Shown piece by piece: positions 43,804-56,224 of a DNA stretch of 64,000 nucleotides. The number at the start of each line of letters is the position of its first letter. Position 1 is the first letter of the stretch. Under the pieces are notes generated by a model. The model was not told where the DNA came from. It made no database searches and saw only the letters and a list, made by a program, of their open reading frames with translations. Source of the DNA: Scilla litardierei. Its lineage: Eukaryota > Streptophyta > Magnoliopsida > Asparagales > Asparagaceae. Made by a program: the position numbers and the translations under genes. The DNA is taken from positions 79,918,422 to 79,982,421 of the forward strand of contig CM061140.1 in assembly GCA_030789695.1 (NCBI GenBank), in the 5' to 3' direction.

Positions 43804-45440
43804 TAAACATTCCCTTGTTTCTCAATCAACATCACCAGATAATAGACGGAACGAATGAACGCCAATAAAAAGTTTCAAATATAGAGATCACCATCAAGAA
43901 TTATGAATAAATTAAATCAAATACAGATTACATGTTCTCTAGTCCTAAAATAACAGAGTACATCCCACATATGTTTATATATAAACCATATACTGAGTTG
44001 GGAAAAAACAAATAGTACCCCATATCACAAAATTTAATTTAAATGAAATTGGAACGAATTAGAAAAAAATCACAACCATTGCAGAGATCTGAAGAGAAAA
44101 AAAGGAAAGACCTTTTTTGGTTGGAGAGCGGGGAGTCGAATCCATCAACAACGAAGTTGGACTTGTCGTTAGGCCTCCCTAATCTGCTTCACGGTGAGCG
44201 AAAGCATGCCATGGCCCCCATGGCCATGGCGTGCTTTCGATCACAGTTAAGCAGATTAGAGCAACCGAGATGCTAGAGCTAGAACTCAAATGAGATCGAT
44301 GAAACCCTAACCCAAAGTTTTTCTCAGTGGATGATGAGTGAGCGGCGGCAACAGCAACAAAGAAGCAAAACCCTCGGTGTTTTGGAGTGTTATTGGCCTG
44401 GTCAGCTTTTGTTCCCCAGAATGGGGCACCACCTTCAGTTGGCAAAACAATGATAACGGATTAGCAAATAGTCAACATGTGAAAACATGAACACATACAT
44501 GAGGAGAAACAAATGCATGAACCTACAACAAATTAACAAACATGTCTCCCATGTCTCCCAAACTGTATTATGCATAATGCTGATGTGTTGGCTTTGAGGT
44601 TCATTCAGGCGACATTGAACTTATTATTTTTAGAAAGGCTTTTTTTCCCAAAAAAAATTAAATTCCAAGATTTTTTTCATGAACTAAAAATGTTTAGAAA
44701 GTCACATTTCTATGAACTCTGAAAATTACATGCTTTCTGTAAACAACAAAGAAGCATAAAAATAGACGGTGAATTTTGGGTCATTCACAACCTACCTACG
44801 AAGAAGCAAACAACTGCAATTACATTCTCATAAATTTTTTTTCAGTTTAATATTTTGGATACAGACAAAGAACTACTACTTATTCCTAGAACATACACAA
44901 ATATTTTATTTTTTCAGATTAATATTTTATGAGCTTAATCAGGAAGTTGAACAGTGCAACCATATTGATGAAAACTATGGCGCACAAAACCCACGCCAAT
45001 TCAAAGAGACATTGCCAATCTAAGATTCTTAATCTCAACACTGGGCATCATTTATATGCTATTCAAATCTACTGTGTACACGCTTGGACTCAAAACGACA
45101 TGCTGCCAAGAGATATTGAGTGGAAAACTGTAATCTGTAATTTTGAGTGGAAAACTGGTAAAATCCACATCATATCATACTTCAATTATGTCGAGATTAG
45201 GTAAAATCCAATTGCATGGTAAGCCTATAATCTGTGTGGATCCATTGAAATAAGAATGTTGTTTTAAGACACAGACTTAACCAAAACAAATAATAGATCA
45301 GATCAAACCGTTGATTACAACAAATAAAAAATTTAGGGTTCGACCAAAACGGTGATAACAACAAAGTAATGAAAGAGGAGGGCCGTACCAAATGGAGATC
45401 CGTTCAGATTTCAAGTAGATGCACTGCCAATTGAGGGTTT
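43804..45440. other. H2 5' part with hairpin, no recognised gene
   Basis: AT-rich except for 44100-44440, which is more gene-like and holds the foldback at 44180-44258. No protein family is recognised. Confidence 0.4.
44180..44258. ncRNA. 79-nt imperfect foldback (possible small-RNA hairpin)
   Basis: The left arm TAATCTGCTTCACGGTGAGC pairs with the right arm GATCACAGTTAAGCAGATTA, and AAAGCATGCCATGG pairs with CCATGGCGTGCTTT. About 31 of 36 positions pair, around a short CCCCAT loop. The shape is miRNA-precursor-like on either strand but short, with a small loop. I do not recognise a known miRNA sequence. It may instead be a captured or decayed inverted repeat. Confidence 0.4.
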
Positions 45441-45945
45441 TAGGGTTTGCGTGATCCGGGGTTGAAGATGGTTTGAAGGTGGTTTGAGGGTTTGCGTGAT
45501 CCGATGTTAAGGATGGTTTGAGGGTTTGAAGATGTCTTTTTTGATACGTAATGATGAAGATGCTGGCTATCTAGGGTTTGAGGATGAAGATGCTGGAGAT
45601 TTTTGCGTGATCTGGGGTTGAGGCAGAGATATTGAGTTTCCTCCAAAGCGTGTGGACGTCTGTTGGAGAAGAAGACCAAGCGTGTGTTTGCAGAAGAAGT
45701 CTGCGAAGAAGGCCAATCTTTACCGATCTGTGATGTCTCCTCCCCCCAAATTTGATCTGTGAGGGCTTTTCCCCCCCAAAATTTCGCGTTTCCCCCCATT
45801 TCATCGAGAGTTGTGGTGCGTTGGAGAGTGTGTGGCTGAGGTACAAATTTTTCTGCTCTCTCTTGCCTGTGGGACCCATGCTTACGTGGTTCCATCCTGG
45901 CCCTTCCTTAGAGTGAATCCAGTCCATTCTTGGTGACTGTGACAA
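45440..45945 (-). other. Open frames near the H2 5' end
   Basis: Overlapping minus-strand frames of 124 and 151 codons start near 45945 and 45895. They include a Ser/Gln/His-rich stretch and an internal partial repeat (GGGTTTGCGTGATCCGGGGT-like, at 45446 and 45488 and near 45600). They could be a captured promoter and 5' UTR. No domain is seen. Confidence 0.35.
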
Positions 45946-46011
45946 ATAAACTTATGACTGGACATATGACTGGGACAAAATTCAAAAAAGGTCCTGTTTT
46001 ATAGAATAGAT

Positions 46012-46015
<4 letters not shown>

Positions 46016-46075
<60 letters not shown>
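46016..46075. repeat. (TA)n microsatellite
   Basis: About 30 TA units directly beyond the H2 5' end. The TA tract on the other side of the Helitrons ends at 30379, so H1/H2 inserted in or next to one TA/TATG tract. Confidence 0.95.
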
Positions 46076-46077
<2 letters not shown>

Positions 46078-46937
46078 TATGGCGAGGAATGTATTATGTT
46101 TGTGCACTCTTGTGTGTATTGTGGGAGGTATATGTGCCTATCTGTGTGAGGCAATAGGTGCATCGTTATGAATGTGAGAGTATGTATGTATTTAACTATA
46201 GGTATGATTGTGGACATTAGGTAATTTGATCATGCAAGTGATAGTGCGTGTATGTCTATGTATGCTGGGAGTGACTAGTTATCGTTTGTATGTAGATATT
46301 TATATACATATGATTGTGGATGAACTTATATGACTAAGTATTTGGCGTATAGGGATTCGGGGTACATACGGTGTAACACCGTGATAGTGACTCTGTCTAT
46401 CAAGTAATGTTGTGTATATTAATGTGTATTGTTGTGTGTTTGTGCTTAAATATAAATGTATATGTAAATATATGCACAAGTAGAATATAAGTCATTATAC
46501 TGGTAAATAATGTGATATATATGACAGCATGTCATATATAAATACCATATGGATCGTGATATGGTTATGATGTAATGTTATATCACATAGGTATGGGTAG
46601 TACCCTGGACATGTATAATGATACGTATAGAGATATATTTGTGGTATACATGTGTGTCGTATCTGTTTGTGTGTATATATGTGCTTAGATATTCATGTGA
46701 AGATGCCTATGTATATACATATATGTAGGGAATGCATATAGTGATGTGGATGTGCTACTAGATGAATAATAGGATGTATCTCTGATATGTATGTGATGCG
46801 GATACGTATGGATGACAGTGAAGTATATAGTATATATATATAAGTGTGATGTAGATACGTCTTCTTGTTTGTACTTCATGGGTAGAAAGACCATCATACC
46901 CAGCCGACCTTTGGCAAGACTCACGCCCTAGAAAGTT
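46076..46937 (+). other. L5 internal region, right part
   Basis: The same TGTATATG-rich sequence as 28300-30370, with no gene. AAGTT at 46933-46937 is the left target duplication of S2. Confidence 0.7.
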
Positions 46938-49481
46938 TGTCACGACCCGCTTCCCTAAAATGGAGGCGAGACGTGAAAAGGTCCGCACGAGAGTGGAGCT
47001 GTGAAACCCCAAACCCGATAAGCGTCAATAAAACATAAGCAGGTCCATGTAACCACAAACGGAACAACAATAATAACACAAGGAGAGACAGAAATAAAAT
47101 CTCATATATCATGATTTGTCCAACATGAAAATTAAGTTCAACATCCAGAAAAGCCACCAGGCTAAAAGAAAGAGTCTAAAGGCCTAGAACAAGGCCAACA
47201 AAAGGAACAACGTAACAAAGTATAGGTGCCACACACCGATAACAAAATAGCAGTCTAAACAAAAGGGAAAGCTCAACGAAGACACTAGGACTGGTCCCCA
47301 GTGTCCACGTACTCCTCTCCAAACACAGGCTCTGGCTCGGCGTCAGCAAACACCTCGTCCTCAATAACGTATTCAGGCTCAGGATCTAACATGTGTCACC
47401 CAAAAGAGTAAAGGGGCACATGTCAGCAAGTCTAAAAGACTTGGGCAAGGAAACCAAAAAGGAAGGCAACTAGCAACCTAGCAGTTATAGTATGCATGAC
47501 ATGACAGTTATGGTATGAGTGCACAAGCAAGACATGGTGAAACAATAAGTACACGAGAACAATTATCGGGACAAGTCAAGAGTAGCCAAGCTACTAACAA
47601 TCTCAATCTTTTCACTAGTCACGTTTCAAGTTGTTTGTAGATGTTTACGCCTTACAGCTGAACGGTTTGGCATTCACGCTGATTGGCCGCTTAACACTAC
47701 CCCAGAACCCAGAGTTTACGCCTTACCACTGCAGTTGCTGATCGGGCAGACTCCCAGTTGATTGGCCGCTTAACTCTTACCCCCAATACCCACATGTGAA
47801 CGAGCCAGGGTCTCTGTACATGAGCTCAGTAAATGAGCCAGGGTTGCCCCGTATAAGAGCTCGTTTCCTGGATCACAACCAGGAGCGTATTCCATTTGGC
47901 ATAGGGGTGCACCTAGCCTCAATCATTTCACGAGATGTAGCGGAGCTACGCAATCACGGGAACACTTAAAGAATGCAATGACATGACAATTAGTTTGCGT
48001 ACCGTTAATGGAAATTAATCATGACATGGTAGTTGTGCAACATGATAAATGTTGGTTCTAGCTTCGTTGTCAAGCTAGTTCCCAAAATTGCGCCTAGGCG
48101 AGTATCATTTCATCGCCTAGTCTCTTTTACGCCTACAAAAAGCAAATGGCCTAAGACATGGCCTAAAACCCTAAGTGGCAAGTTTCACTTGCCTAGCACC
48201 GAGGATGACGATCAACGAGGGTTCGTCCCACAGACGCTAATCTACGGGAAAGTCGCTGTTATGGAGAAACAATAATCAAAACAACATTCATTTCATTAGG
48301 GTTTCACAAAAACACAACGGGTTATGAAAACATTAAGAGATCGATTATTACCGTATCGGAAGCGGAAGAATGATGCCGAGCAAGCACGGCAACGGAAGAA
48401 ACGCTCCAGGGAACCTAGGGTTCAGATCTGGAAAAGATGGGGAAAATCTGGAGAAATGGGGTTTGGGGATTTTTGGGGGTTGGAGATGACCTAGGGCATG
48501 GTGGTAGACCAAAATGGAGAGGGAAACTCCAAGGGAGGAAGGAATGGCTTGGGGAAATGTTGGAGAGTGGTTTGGAGAAGAAGGAGGCTCAGAAGAATGA
48601 AAGAGGGGTGAAAGAAATCGTGGGTGGGGTTTAAATAGGGAGTGCTGGCGGCTGCCCAGAAATTAAGGTTTCGACACTGATTAGTCGGTCAAAGAAGGTT
48701 GGCTGACCGACTAGTTTAGCAACTAGTCGGTCGGTCGATTAGCTGTGACCGACTAACACCAAGCAGCGAAATCAGGGAAAAATCTGGGTAATGAATTAGT
48801 CGGTCAAAGAGCAACCACTGACCGACTAGTTTGGGAACTAGTCGGTCGGTTGACCAACGCAGACCGACTAAGTCCAAACAGTAACTCCTGTACAAAAATA
48901 GGAATTAGATTTAGTCGGTCAAGGAATAACTACTGACCGACTAGTTTCGAATCTAGTCGGTCGATGAACGTTCTTAGACCGACTAAGGATGAATAGTACT
49001 TAGCATCAAAAATGAACATAGAGTTAGTCGGTTAAAGAACGATTGCTGACCGACTAGTTTACAACCTAGTCGGTCGACAGATGTTCTTAGACCGACTAAT
49101 GAGAAACAGTAACTCCTAAATAATTTACAAAGCCCACTAGTCGGTCCATGAAGGTTTGCCGACCGACTGGATCGTCATCAGTCGGTCGGTGCCCCTTCTT
49201 ACACCGGCTAACATGCACCAAAAGTTCCGAAATGGAGCGCGAAGCTCCGGGATCGATTCCTAAGACTCCTAGGCTTGATCTAACAATAAGATATGACCGA
49301 TATGAAGCCCGTCATGAATGACTTACTCCGAAATCGACGATCAACGGAAGAAGCTAAGAAAATACGACGAAACGATCGAAAATGAAAGCTACAGAGACGA
49401 AAACCACGCATAAGGAGAAAATCCACCAAAACATATATATATAATATAATAAATCCAGATACAAGAAAACCAGTCGTTACA
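46938..49481 (-). mobile_element. S2: solo LTR, TGTCACG family relative
   Basis: 2544 bp. It starts TGTCACGACCCGC on plus, ends CAGTCGTTACA, and is flanked by perfect AAGTT duplications (46933-46937, 49482-49486). It shares its left end and layout with S3 and the fragment at 1-362. No coding sequence is seen. The minus orientation is inferred from a TATTTAAA box (48630-48637) just downstream of the palindromic array. The family is probably Gypsy-like, but this is not shown. Confidence 0.9.
48680..49211. repeat. Palindromic-word array, TAGTCGGTC/GACCGACTA, in S2
   Basis: Five units like those of the C1 LTR: TTAGTCGGTCAAAGAA, then GACCGACTAGTTT, ACTAGTCGGTCGGT and GACCGACTAA, repeated about every 110-120 bases. 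Words are shared with C1 but most spacers are not, although CAAACAGTAACTC-like spacer pieces occur in both. Confidence 0.9.
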
Positions 49482-49518
49482 AAGTTCGAGGACGAACTTT
49501 ATTTTAAGGTGGGTAGGA
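49482..49518 (+). promoter_or_regulatory. L5 polypurine tract and remnant of pol end
   Basis: GTTCGAGGACGAAC followed by TTTAAGGTGGGTAGGA sits directly before the TGTAATGCC start of the 3' LTR. A FEDEL-type reading before a GGTGGG purine tract is common at the 3' end of plant chromovirus-like Gypsy elements, so L5 probably derives from one. Confidence 0.7.
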
Positions 49519-49757
49519 TGTAATGCCATGTTTTGACCTATACGTGTATTTTACGATATACGTGTGGTATCTTCACATACAATGCGTACGTAGGCAGGAA
49601 ACAAACGTAGCTATCGATGTATGTAGCATAGTGAAAGGGGGTTGGGCCGTAATGGGTGGCTAAGAGACGAGAAAGCGAGATTGAGTGCGGGAGAGGCGTG
49701 AAAGGCGTCGTGGGTGCAAACCACCAGGGACGTGTTGGACGTGTGTGCGAGGTGCAT

Positions 49758-52694
49758 TGTCACGCCCCGCTTCCCAAAAATGTGGAGGCGAAGCGTGAGA
49801 AGGTCCGCTCAGACTTGAAGCTGCCAAGCTTTAGGTCCGATAAGCGTCAATCCAATTTAAAACTGCAGGTCCTTGCAATGCGAACGAAACAAAGATAATA
49901 ATAATGAAATGAGACAAAGAGATATCTTATAATATCCATAAAATAAGTTTCAACATCACAGAAAAAGCCACCAGGCTAGAAAGAAAAAGAGTCTAAAGGC
50001 CCAAACATGGCCAACAAAAGTACAACGTACAAAACAAAGGTGCCACGCACCGACAACTAACAACAAAGCCTAAAACAAAAGGAACTCAGCAAAGTCACCA
50101 AGAAAGGTCTCCGGTGTCCACAAAACTCCTCCTGGGCAATCATGGACTCAGACTCAGCGTCAGCAAAACCTCACGTACACAGCAACGGTCTCCGGCTCAG
50201 GGTCTAACATGTGACACCCAAAAGAGCAAGGGGCACATGTCAGCAAGTCTACAAGAGACTTGTGCAAGGAAACTGAAAGTAGGTACAAGTAAAGCAACCT
50301 AGCAGTTCTAGCATGAATGCAATGACATGGCAGTTAAAGTATGAGTGCAACAAGTAAAGTAAAGTAAAGTAAGGTACGAGCATGGCATTTAAACATGGCA
50401 TGGATGACAAGTTTTACAAGTAACACTCACTAGTACAAGACAAGTAAAGTAAGCACCTCGTGCACAGAGATTCCGCCTTCTGGCTAGAGTGGCTGATCGG
50501 GCCACTCCTAAGCTCAGGTGACCGTTTACCCCTACCCCTCCACGTGTATCGAGCCAGGGCCTTACCCCCGAACGCATATGCTCGCTTCTGGATCACGAGC
50601 CAGGAAGTGTTTTTAACAAGTATGGCATAGGGGTGCACCTAGCTGGACAAGGAAACCGGGCATTGGCTTTTGACCAACACATGAGGCCCGTTCCCAGGAA
50701 GTAGTATTCAAGGAGTACAAGTACAAGTATTGTAGCGTGTGCTACGAATGCAACAATCAACTTGGATGGCATGTAGAATGCAATGCATGGCAGTTAAAAG
50801 TGCGTACAGATAAGGAAAGTAAACGTGACAGTTTAGTATGCATGATTAACAAGTTTAAAGAGTTGGATCTAGCTTCGTTGTCAAGCTAGATCAATTTAGG
50901 TGACGGATCTAGTTTCGTTGTCAAACTAGATCAAGTAGGCGTCTAGCCAGCTATCATTTCACTGACTAGTCTCTTTTACGCTGAAAACAAGGAAGTGGCC
51001 TAAAAACATGGCCCTACACAAGAGTTGGCAAGTTTCACTTGCCTGCAAGTACAACGTCTGAGAAACACCGTCCAAGAGAGTCCAAGTCACAAATAACCTA
51101 CGTGCACAAGTCCACCGGCCTAAAGTCCATATTATTAATCTTGATTAGTGAATTTAAAACATTTAAAACATTTTAAAGACAACAATTTTAGTCTTGATTA
51201 GCAGGCAATGGGTTGGGGGTCCTAGGGGTGCAAAGCGTTACCTCAACACGACGCGAAAGCTACACTGGCGTCGGGTAGCGACGCCAGGGGTTGGAATAGA
51301 AGAACGCGCTCCAAGTCCAGATTCCAAATATAGATTCCTTGCTGGAAAGTTCAGAGCATCAACCGGAGCAACGGTTCCAGATTCCAAAGCTAGCATGTGC
51401 GACGACGGCTACGACGTGTCGCAACGTCGTACGCGGCAAATCGTCGGAGAGAAAGCACCTAGGTGGGGCCACAGTAGTCCTAGGGACCTATGGGGGACCC
51501 ACAATACCTCTGGAGAACTTGGGGGGCCCACGGTTGCAAGCTGTGCGACGGGTGCGGGGTTGCGACGAGTGGCTCTCGGTCGGACACTAGCCTGACTGAG
51601 AGATTGGCTCGGTCAGACACAGCGCACGGCGCTGCACAGCGCTGAGGTCGGTGCGGGGCTTGGTTCTCTCGGTCGGTGCGGAGGATGGTCTCGGTCGGGC
51701 GCCTTGGATGCGGGAGTTCGGGCGCTGCAATGTTGCAGCCATTGCAACGTTGCGGAGGGCGGGCGATGCGGGGAATCCCTTCGGTCGGTGCGGGTGGAAG
51801 CGGGGGTCAGTGCGGGATTGCAACGTTGCAGTTGCAACGTTGCGGAGCGCTGGCGGAGGCAGGGAAATCTCTCGGTCAGACCGAGAGAAATCCTCGGTCG
51901 GAGCGGGGAACGGAGCGGGCGACCGAGCGGGCGACGGTACGGGCGGCTGCAGCGGTCGGTGCGGGGAATATGGCCTCGTTTCTTCGGTCGTGCGGGGGGA
52001 GTTCGTCACAACGTTGTGACGATTCGTCGCAACGTCAAATTTGGGTTTTGGAAGCGGCTAGGGTTATTTTCTTGCGAAAATAGGTCTTCTTAAAGGTTGT
52101 TTATATAGTGTAGATGGGTTGACTAGGTCTAGGGCTAATCCTAAGGGGATTAGGAGTTTAAAATAATTTAAAATTCAAATCTCACCAACTCCAACTCACC
52201 CAAGGCTTAGGTGTGGCCCAAATGAGTTGGAAATTGGCTCAAAAATTATTTAAAACGTTTTAAACTCAAATAAATTTTATTTGGCCGAAATTAATTTAAA
52301 ACCTAGCTTTTAAAAATATTTTAAACCTTGTTAAAAATATAAAAGTGGTCAAATAAACTCCAAAAATTATAAAATAAATATCGTGGTGATCGTGACGATG
52401 ATAGTGAGATAACTAAGAAGACGGATCTCAATTTTGACGTCGGACGGTGAAACTAAAAATAGAAACATCTCCCGTCGAAAGTGAAAATCGCAACGTCGCT
52501 TCGAATAAGATTAAATTGTGGGAAAACGACTCGAGAAACGTCGTTCCAAATTAGTGCCACAATTTACTACCCTCAAAGACGTTCACAACGGAATATCGCA
52601 TCAAAGTGTTCACAAACAAACAAAGTCTAAAACAAACACGTGCACAGCCAAAAGCACGTGCACGAACAACGTACAACGAAAAGTGGTCGTTACA
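49758..52694. mobile_element. S3: solo LTR in the L5 3' LTR
   Basis: 2937 bp from TGTCACGCCCCGC to GGTCGTTACA, with perfect TGCAT duplications (49753-49757, 52695-52699). It has the same family ends as S2 and 1-362. It carries a GC-rich array at 51590-52040. TATATAAA on minus (52100-52107) lies on the other side of the array from what is seen in S2, so orientation is unsettled. Overlapping open frames at 51587-52093 arise from GC-rich repeats and are not taken as genes. Confidence 0.9.
51590..52040. repeat. GC-rich palindromic-word array in S3, GCAACGTTGC type
   Basis: GCAACGTTGC occurs at 51744, 51820 and 51834. TCACAACGTTGTGA, a 14-base palindrome, occurs at 52006. They are mixed with many CTCGGTC / TCGGTCGGTGCGG words. 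The region is strikingly GC-rich against the AT-rich flanks. Confidence 0.8.
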
Positions 52695-54212
52695 TGCATG
52701 TAGGCTTGTGTAGGTATGCATGGGTGAGTGTGGGGAAGCCATGCTTGTGTGAAAAGGGTTAGAGGTCATTGGCAACCCCCGTATGTTTTTAGAAAAGTCA
52801 GGGGCAAAACGGTCATTAAGGCTTAAATTGTTGTGCATACATACCAAAGTTGTGTGTGTGTGCAAAGTAATGGCAAAATTGTAATTACTTGAAGTTGAGG
52901 GGTATTAAGGAAAGGGTATTTTGGTCATTTTATACTTGTCATGATGAGTTATCATGAGGATGGGGGAGATTTTTCTTAAGAAAATTCTAGGTTTCCTTCT
53001 TTTTCTTCATTCTTATCCATTCTTTCCCTTTCTTTTCATTTTTCTTCTACACACTTCTCATTTTCTCCACCTCCTTGACCTACTGATCCCCTCCCCCATG
53101 CCATGGCCGAAATCCTTCCACACACAAAAAGAGGAAAAAAAGAGGAAAAAAAAGAGAAGAAGAGAAGAACACCCAAATTTGAGATAGGAATTAATTTGGA
53201 TTTGGAATTTAATTAGGGTTCAAATTTATCATGTTTCTACATCTTCTTTTATCAATATGGATTAGTAGTAATCAAATTCATATGCCATGTTTTAATTTTC
53301 ATGAATATCCCCTTGAAATTCTAATCAACATCACTTCTTTTGAAAAGCTGAAATTTTTATTTGTGTTCATGCTTGGATTCTGTTTTCTGTGTTTAGAATT
53401 AGGGTTTGAAAAAAATATGAGCTTGTAGATCTGGAATTCCTACCCCAAAATCATATAAATATTGATATATTTTCAATTCTGGAATTAGGAGTATAAATTC
53501 ATTGTTTGCAAGATGTCTGAAATTCTGTCAAGCTGTACACTGTTTAGCAAATTGAGGATTTCTACCTGCACACTCTATGGAATTTTATAATTTTTGTCTT
53601 GTTGGAAAGCTAACAAGTTTTTCTAGAAGTCAGGGTGCTCTTATGTCGAATTTCTGGCTAGAACATGTTCAAACATGGCTTTGAACACAGACCATGAAAT
53701 CTGTCTTAAAAACAGACTTGACACACTTCACCAAACAATTCACCATAAATCATATACTTAATATGTTTGTCTAAAATTTTGTCTGTAAGTCCAAGACACC
53801 CATATATACAAATTTGTAGTCTTAAATGTTTCCAAATTCCAACTGCAATTGCCTCAAATACCACCCTCAATTCGACTGTTCTGCAATTTCAGCAAGCTGA
53901 ATTCATTAAGTAGTGTTCTATTTCACTAATTGTGGATAATTGGCAATCATTATTCTTGCTTATTATGATTGTGTGATGGAATGAATATTCATGTCCTTAG
54001 CACATGTAAATTATAGTGTGAATTTTTGTTATGAATGACGCCCGCCATGTGTTCGATGAAATGCCTCAATGAAGGCAATATCTGAAAATTTGAGTAACGT
54101 GCATATGTTAGTGTTGGCCTTGAGCCACTGTGATGATTGGTGAAGTTAGTGACTTGAATGGCATGAATACATTGAAATTTTGAGTGGATGATATGTTGTG
54201 ATAGAGGGCATG

Positions 54213-56224
54213 TGACCGGCGCCCAGTTTACGGTTTGGGCGCGGTGTCGTTTTACCGCAAGTGCACGGTTAGTGTAGGGTGCGGGTTTATCGAACTCAGG
54301 GAGGTGGATGGATTGAATGGCTACTAGCATCGCCTAGGTTGTGTGCTAGCTACGCGGATGATATGGGTGAAGTGTAGAAATAAAAGAAAGAAATGAAAAT
54401 GACACAAAATGAATCCCCGCTAACACGGGCTAGAGCACTCATGACACTTGGCATTTGACTTGACCCAGGGTGAGACATTGCCCCAAAAGGTCGTACCTAG
54501 CGTCCATGGCCCGATATTCCGGTCGGTGCCAAGCACGCTAGGCCTACCCGGTTCCGGACGGTGGGCATTCCCATGTCCATTAACACCTTCCGCAACCGGG
54601 AGCATTAAGGCCACAATGATATCTCCCAACATTTCGTCCAAGCCGTTCCCACGCGCGAGGACTTGATGTCAACGCTAGGGGCGTGAGATATGGCTAGGGA
54701 GTCAACCGCCAAGTTTATTCCCCCTTGGCCCGACAGTCAGAGGCGGTCTTTTTCCCGCCAATGACAATGAAACGCCCCCGCGTAACCCTAATGGCCAAAT
54801 AGGTCAAATGTGATTTCTAGTAATACATCGAAGCGGATCTTGACTGGACAAGCACCGGACCCCAACCCCCAACACAACTAGTGTGTTGCCGTACGAATTG
54901 GACCCAGATTGCTAGAAATCCCCATTGACGCATTTCATCGAACACATGCCATGCAACCAAGTCAAATGAAACAACCCAAGCATCAATCCTACCCTAACCC
55001 GTATTAGGGTTCATCAACACTACTCCATGGTGAGAAACATAAAGACAAGCGAAACAAATAACATACAAACATTCACCATTGAGCAAAATGAAAACAACAC
55101 AATACAATAGAAAATGAGAGAAGAAAAATACTTATCTTGATTCGAATCCAACAATCCGGTACAAGATTTATTGAGCAAAGACCTAATCTAAACTACCCTA
55201 AGCTTCACAAGAGAAGGGGCAAAAAGCCCTAAAAAACTGAAGAAGAACTCCCCTCCATCATGCCCCAAAACTCTATTTATAAACCCCTCAAAACCCCTCT
55301 TGGGTCGGGTTCAGAACTGTCAAAAAAGGCCCACCCGATCGGGTGGAAACTCACCCGATCGGGTGGAATAAACAGAGAGCTCAAATTCGCAGAAACAGAT
55401 CTTACCCGGTCGGTTGACAAGTCAACCGATCGGGTGAAATGAAATTCCAGACTGTTGCCAGTTTCAGCACATAGCTGAGCTAAGAAAATTCCAGAAAAAT
55501 CTAGAAAAATCGGATTTGGGCATGCGACCTATAGTTGGAAAGCTAACAACGATCCCGACGCTAGAAAAATAAGAGATCACCCAAAATCCTTTTGGAATGA
55601 TAGCAGATCTTCAATGAATGAGCAGCGTTGCATGAAAGGGGACGAAAAGGCCACCCGATCGGTTGAAATGTCAACCGATCGGGTGAGCGGCTTGTTGCTT
55701 CGGCCGTCGCCTTCGGGAGCATCAACCAGGCACAGAGGAGAGCGGGTGGCATGATCAGGTCGTCCTTCGGAGAAATCGGCTACAGATGAACCGATCGGGT
55801 GAAGGTCACCCGATCGGTTGGAATTCAGCTCCATTTTCCCGAGAACTCTGTTGGGATGAACCGGTCGGCGAACCGATCGGTTGACCTTGCGCTTCGCTCC
55901 AGCTTCAGTCCGGGTCAGATACGCATGCATCACCCGATCGGTTGGCTGTGTCCAACCGATCGGGTGGGGGCTGAAAAGTGGCAATCTTCGTCGTTTGACC
56001 CCCCCTGGATCATGCGTGACTCCTCCCGTTGCTCCGGGGACTCAGAATATCGTCGTTTTATGTCCCAAATGCTGTAAATTCCTGTAAATATACAAAAAAC
56101 ATGGAAAAGTGAAAGAAAACAAGAAAACACGAGAAAACACGAGAAAACGAATAAAAGACGGCGAAAAATACGGAGAAACACGGAAGAAAACGTGCGCAAA
56201 TATATGAAATATAAACGCATGTCA
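54213..56224 (-). mobile_element. S4: solo Athila-like LTR in the L5 3' LTR
   Basis: 2012 bp, plus-strand TGACCGGCGCCC...ATAAACGCATGTCA, with perfect GCATG duplications (54208-54212, 56225-56229). It is the same family as the G4 LTRs. TATTTATA lies at 55274-55281, with a CACCCGATCGGGTG array at about 55331-55968. It has no interior sequence. Confidence 0.93.
55331..55968. repeat. Palindromic-word array, CACCCGATCGGGTG type, in S4
   Basis: Two perfect 14-base palindromes CACCCGATCGGGTG lie near 55332 and 55349. CAACCGATCGGGTGA / CACCCGATCGGTTGA pairs follow, such as those near 55652-55685 and 55790-55820. They are U3-located, upstream of the TATA box on minus. Confidence 0.88.

Larger units (their letters stand above)
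30567..46010 (-). mobile_element. H2: ~15.4-kb gene-capturing Helitron
   Basis: The 5' end on the minus strand is TCTATTCTATAAAACAGG at 46010. The 3' end carries hairpin CCGTGCCTTAAGGGCACGG (30577-30595) and GTTATGACTG, a worn form of the CTAG end of H1. Both ends match H1, and the flanks are the TA/TATG-rich L5 interior, which resumes beyond 46010. No Rep/helicase or RPA gene is found, so it would have been moved by an autonomous partner. It carries fragments of RPL5, an aldo-keto reductase, plastid glutamine synthetase, AT-hook exons and others, all on the minus strand like the Helitron. It also holds a hAT MITE. About 11 kb of it is AT-rich intron-like or unrecognised sequence. Confidence 0.83.

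Noticed and set aside
45440..45945. 151-codon frame near the Helitron 5' end as a real gene
   Set aside because: Partial internal repeats, two overlapping frames and no domain make a captured leader more likely.
30567..46010. H2 as an autonomous Helitron
   Set aside because: No Rep HUH motif, helicase or RPA-like frame is recognisable on either strand.
51587..52093. Several overlapping frames of 120-140 codons on both strands
   Set aside because: They are open only because the S3 array is GC-rich and repetitive, with no start context or domain.
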